Source of the DNA: Leucobacter sp042726155
Lineage (GTDB): Bacteria > Actinomycetota > Actinomycetes > Actinomycetales > Microbacteriaceae
Assembly: GCF_042726155.1 (NCBI RefSeq)
Contig: NZ_JBHXHV010000001.1
Coordinates: 868,001 to 932,000, forward strand
Length of the DNA: 64,000 nt
Direction of reading: 5' to 3'
In this document: positions 16,014-21,504 of the stretch, piece by piece
How the letters are laid out: every line of letters begins with the position of its first letter
Position numbering within the stretch: position 1 is the stretch's first letter
Program-made: the position numbers and the translations under genes
The notes under the pieces: generated by a model
Database searches by the model: none
Told to the model about the DNA's origin: nothing
What the model saw: the letters and a program-made list of their open reading frames with translations, nothing else

Positions 16014-16253
16014 TTAGCTCGCGCTGCGACGCTGGCGGAATGCGTCGAGGCTGACCGGCCGGGAATCAATCTGGTGCTTACAGGGCTCGTTCTCGGCCCA
16101 CTTCTTCACGCAGCCCGGTCGCAGCTTCCACGTGCCCGACTTAGTGCGCTGCTTGCCGTGCAGCTCACCCGTGCGGAGCGCGCGGCGCACCGTCTCGGGG
16201 TGACAGCCCGCGATGTGCGCTGCTTGCCCAACGGTGACCGGCGGCGAACTCAT
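16014..16253 (-). CDS. Excisionase-like HTH protein
   Basis: A 79-aa protein with a MerR-like helix-turn-helix (VTVGQAAHIAGCHPETVRRAL, then GELHGKQRTKSGTWKL) typical of excisionases and HTH_17 proteins. It lies second in the leftward early operon, directly after the Cro-like gene and with an overlapping start (ATGA). Excisionases in this position direct the integrase towards excision; a transcriptional role is equally possible. Confidence 0.65.
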   Translation of the reverse strand: MSSPPVTVGQAAHIAGCHPETVRRALRTGELHGKQRTKSGTWKLRPGCVKKWAENEPCKHQIDSRPVSLDAFRQRRSAS

Positions 16254-16486
16254 GCCGCACGCACCAGCGGGAAGAATGAGCTTGCGGGCACTTCGAGAAC
16301 GTCGGCGATCGCGAGAATTTCATCGAGGTCAAACGGGGTGTCCCCGTTGAGGCGTCGGTAGATGCTGGATCGGTTCATTCCAACAGCGGCGGCCACCGCG
16401 AGGGGCTTGAGTCCCTTGCGTGCCATTGCTGCACGAATCTCGCCGACAACAATTTCGTTGGTCTGAGTGCGCTTGAATCTTTCCAT
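16250..16486 (-). CDS. Cro-like XRE-family regulator
   Basis: A 78-aa helix-turn-helix protein: IRAAMARKGLKPLAVAAAVG (helices 1-2) and MNRSSIYRRLNGDTPFDLDEI (recognition helix and following turn). As the first gene of the early operon, divergent from the other immunity regulator, it has the position of a Cro-type protein. Its promoter (-35 TTGCAA, 17-nt spacer, -10 TTATCT) ends 6 nt before the ATG, so the mRNA is predicted to be leaderless, in line with the lack of a Shine-Dalgarno sequence. Confidence 0.82.
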   Translation of the reverse strand: MERFKRTQTNEIVVGEIRAAMARKGLKPLAVAAAVGMNRSSIYRRLNGDTPFDLDEILAIADVLEVPASSFFPLVRAA

Positions 16487-16492
16487 GTGGAG

Positions 16493-16521
16493 AGATAACC
16501 ACACAGGTGGGTAGATTGCAA
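16493..16521 (-). promoter_or_regulatory. Leftward early promoter, leaderless
   Basis: On the minus strand -35 TTGCAA (16516-16521), a 17-nt spacer and -10 TTATCT (16493-16498). The start codon of the Cro-like gene begins 6 nt past the -10, so transcription should start at or next to the ATG. The spacer contains CCACacagGTGG when read on the plus strand, a candidate operator. Confidence 0.7.
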
Positions 16522-16527
16522 GGTGGG

Positions 16528-16556
16528 TTGGAATATGTCTCAGTATCGAGTAATCT
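16528..16556 (+). promoter_or_regulatory. Rightward repressor promoter, leaderless
   Basis: On the plus strand -35 TTGGAA (16528-16533), a 17-nt spacer and -10 TAATCT (16551-16556). The ATG of the rightward regulator follows after 7 nt, so its mRNA should also be leaderless. The two divergent -35 boxes are only 6 bp apart, which should allow one operator to control both promoters. Confidence 0.7.
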
Positions 16557-16563
16557 TTCCCAC

Positions 16564-17004
16564 ATGGAGAAACGCGGATCGAATGCACGCACCATTGGGC
16601 CAATGAGTCTCGCTGTCTCAGCCGAGCTTCGCGCGGAGCTGGCTCGGAAGGGATTCAATGTGCAGAGCTTTGCGCGACACTCGAACCTCCCTGTATCGAC
16701 TCTGCATAAGACACTTAAGGGTCTTCGGGTCGTGGACGTCGAGGATCTATTCGCGATCTGCGAGGCTCTCGATCTCGACCCCGGAGCGCTCGTTGATCGA
16801 GCGGCAATGGAAGCTCGCCGTCGCTGGGCGAACGGGGTCTTGGTGGATTTCGAAGACGAGAATGTCGGTGGTCAGGCGGAGGATGACATTCCTCACGTTG
16901 GCGCCGTCGACCTCGACGAGCTCCGGCAAAGTGGCGTGGCGCTCGCGGCAGACGAACGAGACGGCATAGAGGCCGAACAGGAACAGTCACAAGAACTGCC
17001 ATAG
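16564..17004 (+). CDS. XRE-family phage repressor candidate
   Basis: A 146-aa protein. The N-terminal helix-turn-helix is visible as LRAELARKGFNVQSFARHSNLPVSTLHKTLKG, followed by DLFAICEALDLDPGALVDRA, typical of XRE regulators. The C-terminal part is acidic and lacks an S24 peptidase domain, so it is not a LexA/CI-type self-cleaving repressor. The next gene encodes an ImmA/IrrE peptidase, which in other phages and integrative elements cleaves its neighbouring repressor. The start is the ATG predicted as the leaderless transcript start. Confidence 0.8.
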   Translation: MEKRGSNARTIGPMSLAVSAELRAELARKGFNVQSFARHSNLPVSTLHKTLKGLRVVDVEDLFAICEALDLDPGALVDRAAMEARRRWANGVLVDFEDENVGGQAEDDIPHVGAVDLDELRQSGVALAADERDGIEAEQEQSQELP

Positions 17005-17012
17005 GAGGCGCC

Positions 17013-17495
17013 ATGCAACGAGTGATCACCGAAGCGAAACGGCAAGGGGTGGCGCTGGCCTTCGGAACGCTCCCCCCGCCCCAGAGAGGCGCCTTCTTCG
17101 CCGACGCGAACCAGATCGTGATTAGCGACAGGCTCGATCCAATCCAGGCAGCCGAGTCAGGGGCGCACGAACTCGGACACTGTTACTTCGGTGACCGATG
17201 CAGCACGCGGGCATCCGAAGAACGCGCATGGATTTTCGCCGCGAAGATACTGATCAAGCTCGAGCCCTACATGCAGGCGGAACTTGAAGACCCCCATCCC
17301 GTGGCGATCGCAAATCACCTGCGAACAACGCGGCGAATGGTTGAGCTCTATCAGCAGCACCATCTCCATGCTCAGGCACTGGCAGCTCCGCGGAACATCT
17401 TTGGTCAGTATGAAGACGAGGACTATTTCGATGACGGCGCGCTAATGCACAGCCTCCGCAGCGGGCGCGAGTTCCGTTGCGGACTGATCGCATAA
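17013..17495 (+). CDS. ImmA/IrrE-family metallopeptidase
   Basis: A 160-aa zinc peptidase. The catalytic signature is ESGAHELGHCYFGD (HExxH with a following acidic region), preceded by GAFFADANQIVISDRL as usual for the family. ImmA of ICEBs1 cleaves the repressor ImmR in response to DNA damage or cell signals, and the same role is inferred here for the adjacent XRE protein. The start has a perfect AGGAGG site and lies 8 bp past the repressor stop, so the two form one operon. Confidence 0.85.
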   Translation: MQRVITEAKRQGVALAFGTLPPPQRGAFFADANQIVISDRLDPIQAAESGAHELGHCYFGDRCSTRASEERAWIFAAKILIKLEPYMQAELEDPHPVAIANHLRTTRRMVELYQQHHLHAQALAAPRNIFGQYEDEDYFDDGALMHSLRSGREFRCGLIA

Positions 17496-17503
17496 CCCGA
17501 AAC

Positions 17504-17562
17504 GCAAAAGGCCCCCGTAGTGCGGTTCCGCCGGCAAGCAAGAATCCGCACCACGAGGGCTT
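17504..17562 (+). terminator. Hairpin terminating the immunity operon
   Basis: GCCCCCGTAGTGCGG pairs with CCGCACCACGAGGGC (two weak pairs) around a roughly 28-nt loop. It is flanked by AAAAGG before and CTTG after. It lies just past the ImmA/IrrE stop and before the integrase. Confidence 0.6.
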
Positions 17563-17591
17563 GAGATCGATCCACCCGAAAGGCAAAACCG

Positions 17592-17636
17592 ATGAACAAT
17601 ACGATAGCTGAACGCGCCCGATCGGCGGCGCGGTAA
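17592..17636 (+). CDS. 14-codon leader ORF coupled to integrase
   Basis: The ORF reads MNNTIAERARSAAR and ends in TAA. A GAAAGG ribosome binding site lies about 8 nt before its ATG. Its stop overlaps the integrase start as TAATG, while the integrase ATG itself has no Shine-Dalgarno sequence. This suggests that integrase translation depends on translation of the leader. A functional peptide is not implied. Confidence 0.45.
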   Translation: MNNTIAERARSAAR

Positions 17637-18856
17637 TGGCTTGGACCGAGAAGCTTGCTTCGGGCCGCTACCGGGGCGGCTACCGCATCCCGGATGGGGC
17701 GAAGCGCTACACGGGTGACACGTTCGTACACAAGACCGCGGCGCAGCGCGAAGCGGCACGGCTCGAGGCAGAGAGCAGGGATCTCGGATGGCGCGACCCG
17801 CGCGCAGCCGCGCGCACTTGGGGCGCGTGGTGCGATGAGTGGCAGAAGTCGCGACTGACGGAGAACTCGACCGCCGCACGCGAGGTGGGAGTCATCGAGA
17901 AGCACGTCCGGCCGAAGTGGGGAGAGGTCGCGCTGATCGATATCACCCGCCACGATGTGAAGGTCTGGGCGGTAGAGCTGCAGGAGGCGGGGCTTGCTCC
18001 GGCCACCGTGAAGAAACTCTGCGCCTTACTGTCGGTCTCACTGAACGGGGCGATCGACGCCGGCATCCTCACCGCGAACCCTGCGTCCAGGCTCAACCTT
18101 GGTGCGCCCGACAATCTCATTGAGCGCTACCTCACCAAGAAGGAGCAGCGCCGGTTCCTCGCAGCTCTCCCGGAAGGATCGACAGACCGTGCGCTCGCGT
18201 CTGTGCTGCTCGGGTGTGGCCTGCGATGGGGTGAAGCTGTGGCATTGCGAAGAGGGCAGCTCGACATGAAAGGTGCGAAGCTTCGTGTGCGCGATTCGTG
18301 GGACACCCGCAACCGAGTGATGAAGCCGTACCCGAAGGGCAAGAAGCGGCGAAGCGTTCCGCTCCCAACCTGGGTCGCAGACGCGGTGAAGGCCGCGTGC
18401 CCGAAAGACCCGCACGCGCTGCTGTTCAGCGTCGACGGAGAGCACCCGATCGATCTCAGTAACTGGCGACGGTTCGTGTTCACCCCGGCACTCGAAAAGG
18501 CCAAGATCGAGCCTTTCCGAATCCACGACCTCCGACACACCTACGCGTCGAACCTCATCCAGGCAGGCCTACCCATCGAGCGTGTCCGGCTCCTGCTCGG
18601 GCACGTCTCCATCATCACGACGCAGCGGTACGCACACCTCGGGAAGCTCGACGATAAAGAGGTGCTCGAGGCGCTGGTCGACCCGTCGCGCGCGAAGAAA
18701 AAACCGAAGGCGGAGAAGAGGCCGGGAGCCAAGCGCAGGGAAGAAGTTCGTGGGGCAAAGCTGGGGCATTCATCAGTCGCAATCGACCGCGAGCCTTTAA
18801 ACACATCACCATCGAATGTGATCGACGGGCCTTGGAAATCGCAGATCAGGGCTTGA
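17636..18856 (+). CDS. Tyrosine-type site-specific integrase
   Basis: A 406-aa phage integrase that recombines attP with the tRNA-Thr attachment site. The N-terminal arm-binding part (KLASGRYRGGYRIPDGAKRYT) and the SAM-like core-binding domain (WQKSRLTENSTAAREVGVIEK onward) precede the catalytic domain. Catalytic residues are seen in LLGCGLRWGEAVAL (R), the HDLRHTYAS box (HxxR), LLLGHVSI (H/W position) and TTQRYAHL (nucleophile Y). The lysine/arginine-rich C-terminal tail is about 60 aa. The gene lies directly next to the attachment site. Confidence 0.93.
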   Translation: MAWTEKLASGRYRGGYRIPDGAKRYTGDTFVHKTAAQREAARLEAESRDLGWRDPRAAARTWGAWCDEWQKSRLTENSTAAREVGVIEKHVRPKWGEVALIDITRHDVKVWAVELQEAGLAPATVKKLCALLSVSLNGAIDAGILTANPASRLNLGAPDNLIERYLTKKEQRRFLAALPEGSTDRALASVLLGCGLRWGEAVALRRGQLDMKGAKLRVRDSWDTRNRVMKPYPKGKKRRSVPLPTWVADAVKAACPKDPHALLFSVDGEHPIDLSNWRRFVFTPALEKAKIEPFRIHDLRHTYASNLIQAGLPIERVRLLLGHVSIITTQRYAHLGKLDDKEVLEALVDPSRAKKKPKAEKRPGAKRREEVRGAKLGHSSVAIDREPLNTSPSNVIDGPWKSQIRA

Positions 18857-18869
18857 TTTTGTCGCACGT

Positions 18870-18885
18870 TGTTGCAATCGCTTGC
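18870..18885. repeat. TTGCAA-N4-TTGCAA palindrome beside the attachment site
   Basis: TTGCAATCGCTTGCAA holds two copies of the self-complementary hexamer TTGCAA spaced by 4 nt. It lies between the integrase stop and the tRNA fragment and may be an integrase arm or excisionase binding site. Confidence 0.35.
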
Positions 18886-18920
18886 AATTTGTTGAGACTT
18901 GTGTAGTTACGCATAGTCAA

Positions 18921-18965
18921 CTTGTAAAGCGCAGGTGGTCGGTTCGAGTCCGACAGGCGGCTCCA
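18921..18965 (+). other. attR: 3' part of a tRNA-Thr(TGT) gene
   Basis: The bases read as the 3' half of a tRNA. The anticodon loop CTTGTAA gives anticodon TGT. The T arm is GTCGG/CCGAC around TTCGAGT. The acceptor strand AGGCGGC is followed by T and an encoded CCA. The preceding bases cannot pair with the anticodon stem and no 5' half is present, so this is the duplicated tRNA end left at the prophage right junction. The intact tRNA should lie at the left junction, outside the window. Confidence 0.8.
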
Positions 18966-19052
18966 AATTACGTAGGCGATCTCGGCGAGCGCGACGGGTA
19001 TTGCGGCGCGCGGCCGACATCGCCGTGCCCGTTTCGTTCCGCCGTGCCCCGG

Positions 19053-19215
19053 TAACCTCGCCGAACCCCTCTAACCTCGCCGAACCCCTTGCGAGATAGC
19101 GTTCAGGCGGGAGGGGTTCGGCGGCAGGCAAGGGGCGCGGCGGCGGGCAAGGGGCTCGGCGGCGGGCGACCAACACCAGGCAAGGGGCGCGGCGGCGGGC
19201 GACCAACACCCGGGC
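19053..19215. repeat. GC-rich imperfect repeat cluster
   Basis: The gene-free stretch 18966-19272 just outside the prophage holds two direct copies of TAACCTCGCCGAACCCCT (19053-19070 and 19072-19089) and an inverted AGGGGTTCGGCGG. Three imperfect copies of GGCAAGGGGCGCGGCGGCGG follow, two of them continuing with GCGACCAACACC. Short ORFs here are low-complexity and not credible genes. No RNA gene is seen. Confidence 0.6.
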
Positions 19216-19272
19216 GAGGGCTCGGCCGCGAGCGAACACGCCGCTCGGGCGCCCCAGAGTACAGTTGGGGGA

Positions 19273-20217
19273 GTGTTGCAGTCGAAGTTGCCCGTGTGGG
19301 CCGCGCTCATTGGTTCCGCGCTCGCCGGGGTACTCGTTGCCGTCCAGTCGCGTATCAACGGCGGCTTGAGTCAGGAGCTCGGCAACGGCTACGTCACCGC
19401 CGCCGCGTCGTTCGGATCGGGCCTCATCGTCATGGGCATTGCAGTGCTGGTGTCGCGGCGTGCGCGCACCGGGCTGACTCGCATTCGCCGCGAGGTGCGC
19501 GCCGGGGCGCTCCCCGTTTGGACCCTCTTCGGCGGCGCCGGCGGCGCCTTCTTCGTGCTGGCGCAGGGCCTCGTCGCGCCCGTGATGGGACTCGCGCTGT
19601 TCACAGTCGGCATTGTCGCCGGTCAGGTGATCGGGGGCCTCGTGCTTGATCGAGTCGGGCTCGGGCCCGGCGGTCGCATCGATCCGACGCCCATGCGGCT
19701 CATCGGCACGACGCTGGCGATCGTGGCGGTTGCGCTGTCGGTCGGGTTCAGTGGCGTGCACGGCGTGTGGCTCATCGTGTTTCCCATCGTCATCGGCGGG
19801 TGCGTTTCGGCGCAGTCGATGGTCAACGGGCTCGTTCGGGCGGCGGCCGAGAGTGCGATCACGTCCACGTTCGTCAATTTCGTGGTGGGCACGGTGATCC
19901 TGATGGTGATGGCCGCGGTCTCAGTCGCGATTTCGGGGTGGCCGACGAACTGGCCATCGGCGCCGTATTTCTACATCGGTGGCATTATTGGCACGCTGTT
20001 CATCGCGGTCGCTGCGATGCTCGTGCGCACCGCGGGAGTCCTGCTACTCAGCATGTCGAATGTCGCGGGTCAGTTGCTTGCGGCGGTTGCGTTCGAGGCC
20101 GGAGCGCCGCTCGCGAGTGGGCTGACTCAGGGCATGATTGCCGGATCAGCGGTGGCGTTGCTCGCGGTCGTCGTAGCCGCGCTGCCCGGCAAGCGGCGCT
20201 CTGCGCAGACGCCGTAG
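19273..20217 (+). CDS. DMT-superfamily transporter (YdcZ / DUF606 type)
   Basis: A 314-aa integral membrane protein with about ten transmembrane helices in two homologous halves. Each half opens with a similar pattern: AALIGSALAGVLVAVQSRINGGLSQELG, and VIGGCVSAQSMVNGLVRAAAES in the second. This matches the duplicated DUF606 domain. Substrates of the family are mostly unknown, and small-molecule export is typical. The GTG at 19273 is preceded by GGGGGAG very close to the start; a TTG three bases later is an alternative. Confidence 0.8.
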   Translation: MLQSKLPVWAALIGSALAGVLVAVQSRINGGLSQELGNGYVTAAASFGSGLIVMGIAVLVSRRARTGLTRIRREVRAGALPVWTLFGGAGGAFFVLAQGLVAPVMGLALFTVGIVAGQVIGGLVLDRVGLGPGGRIDPTPMRLIGTTLAIVAVALSVGFSGVHGVWLIVFPIVIGGCVSAQSMVNGLVRAAAESAITSTFVNFVVGTVILMVMAAVSVAISGWPTNWPSAPYFYIGGIIGTLFIAVAAMLVRTAGVLLLSMSNVAGQLLAAVAFEAGAPLASGLTQGMIAGSAVALLAVVVAALPGKRRSAQTP

Positions 20218-20237
20218 CGGGCGCGAGCGAAACGCGT

Positions 20238-20801
20238 CTACCCGGGCCCGCTGAGGTGGCGCGAGACGTCGAGCGGTTTTCGCGGTTTGGCGCCGCGTTC
20301 GCGATCGCGGTCAGTGATGCCCCCGACGTGCAGCCAGCCGAGCAGGTACTCGGGCTTTTTCACGCCGAGCGCCTTGCGCACGGCCTTGCTGCGCGTGTGC
20401 GTGCCGCTCTTCCAGACCGAACCCCAACCGGATTCGTGCAGCAGTAGGCCCAAGAAGTGCGCGACACCGCTCGCCACGGCCTCCTGCTCCCAGAGGGGCA
20501 CCTTGTGTGATTCGCGGGGGCTGACCACGATGACGAGGATCAACGGGGCGCGCTTCATCTTGGCGGTGAGCTTCGCCCGATCCTCACCCGATGCCTTCGC
20601 AAGCCCCTTGGCGAGCTTGCCCCGCGCCTTTCCCCGCAGTTCGATGATGCGCCAGGGGCGCAGCCGCGAGTGGTCGGAGACGCTCGCCATAGCGGCGACG
20701 TACTCTTCGAGCTCGGCGCGGCTCGGCGCTTCGTCGGTGACGCTGGAGTGCGAGCGGCGCCGCTGAAGTGCGCGGTACGCGGGGCCGCCAAATTCGCTCA
20801 C
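20238..20801 (-). CDS. Nitroreductase-family protein
   Basis: A 187-aa flavoprotein-like enzyme. The N-terminus YRALQRRRSHSSVTDEAPSR has the R-R-S signature of FMN binding. The block DHSRLRPWRIIELRGKARGKLAKGL matches the 'P.RF.vv....re.l' region, and SGVAHFLGLLLHESGWGSVWKSG matches the second FMN region. The start GTG overlaps the msrB stop (GTGA), so the two are co-transcribed. The substrate is unknown; pairing with msrB suggests a redox or stress role. Confidence 0.8.
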   Translation of the reverse strand: MSEFGGPAYRALQRRRSHSSVTDEAPSRAELEEYVAAMASVSDHSRLRPWRIIELRGKARGKLAKGLAKASGEDRAKLTAKMKRAPLILVIVVSPRESHKVPLWEQEAVASGVAHFLGLLLHESGWGSVWKSGTHTRSKAVRKALGVKKPEYLLGWLHVGGITDRDRERGAKPRKPLDVSRHLSGPG

Positions 20802-21271
20802 TCGGTTCCAGCCGCTGCGCCCGGCGCTGCACCGGACTCGGCGCTCGGCTCTGCGCCAGCGTCGAAGCTGAGTGAGAGCGAGTTCATGCAGTAGCGGTCG
20901 CCCGTCGGCGTGCCAAAGCCGTCGGGGAAGACGTGGCCGAGGTGCGATCCGCACTGTGCGCAGCGCACTTCGGTGCGCACCATGCCGAGGCTCGAGTCTT
21001 CGAGCAGCTCGACAGCGCCGGGCCGCACGCTTTCGTAGAAGCTCGGCCAACCGCACCCCGAGTCAAACTTCGTGCCAGCGATGAACAGCTCATTACCACA
21101 TGCGCGGCAGCGATACAGGCCGTCTCGGGTCTCATTGAGAAGCTCGCCGGTGCCGGCTCGTTCGGTACCCTGATTGCGAAGCACGGCGTATTCCTCGGGC
21201 GTGAGTCGCTCACGCCACTCGCTGTCACTGAGCTGGATCGGGTACGCGGCAGAATCGATTGGCTGGCTCAT
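20798..21271 (-). CDS. msrB: Peptide methionine-(R)-S-oxide reductase
   Basis: A 157-aa repair enzyme that reduces methionine-R-sulfoxide in proteins. Conserved features are EWRERLTPEEYAVLRNQGTERA, the zinc pair YRCRACGNELF, FDSGCGWPSFYESV, then EVRCAQCGSHLGHVFPDG (second zinc pair) and GDRYCMNSLSLSF, which contains the catalytic cysteine. The C-terminus has an alanine/glycine-rich extension. It diverges from the first heme-uptake gene across the intergenic region that carries the iron box. Confidence 0.93.
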   Translation of the reverse strand: MSQPIDSAAYPIQLSDSEWRERLTPEEYAVLRNQGTERAGTGELLNETRDGLYRCRACGNELFIAGTKFDSGCGWPSFYESVRPGAVELLEDSSLGMVRTEVRCAQCGSHLGHVFPDGFGTPTGDRYCMNSLSLSFDAGAEPSAESGAAPGAAAGTE

Positions 21272-21353
21272 GACGACCTTCCGGGTTAAGAATTTGCGTG
21301 CCCAGTGTACGCCCCGTCTTAGGCCGCCCATAAGGGGCGTGTCACGCGGTGAC

Positions 21354-21382
21354 TTGCATCATCTGATGAAAGTCGTCAGAAT
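21354..21382 (+). promoter_or_regulatory. Promoter of the htaA locus
   Basis: -35 TTGCAT (21354-21359), a 17-nt spacer and -10 CAGAAT (21377-21382). The stretch ACTTGCATCATCTGATGAA recurs almost unchanged upstream of the third htaA gene (25863-25881), supporting a functional promoter. Confidence 0.5.
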
Positions 21383-21393
21383 GTTCGACGGGT

Positions 21394-21412
21394 GTTGGTT
21401 AGGCTAACCTCA
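21394..21412 (+). promoter_or_regulatory. DtxR/IdeR-type iron box
   Basis: GTTGGTTAGGCTAACCTCA matches the 19-bp consensus TTAGGTTAGSCTAACCTAA at 16 positions, with a perfect GGTTAG-G-CTAACC core. It lies just downstream of the predicted -10, where a bound iron-loaded repressor would block transcription. It predicts expression of the heme-uptake genes under iron limitation. Confidence 0.8.
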
Positions 21413-21504
21413 GTTTAGTCCGATGAGCGGGGGATCGGTACGGCGCAGCCGTGTGCTGCGCCGTACCGAGGCGTGCTCCAGAACAGAATAGGAATGCAAT
21501 CTCA

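Noticed and set aside
19053..19215. A CRISPR array
   Set aside because: The repeats are imperfect and adjoining, without unique spacers of constant length, and no cas gene is present.
18907..19761. A 284-codon leftward ORF ending in VGLEPTTCALQ
   Set aside because: This peptide is the well-known false translation of a tRNA 3' end; the ORF also overlaps the transporter gene and the repeat cluster and is low-complexity.
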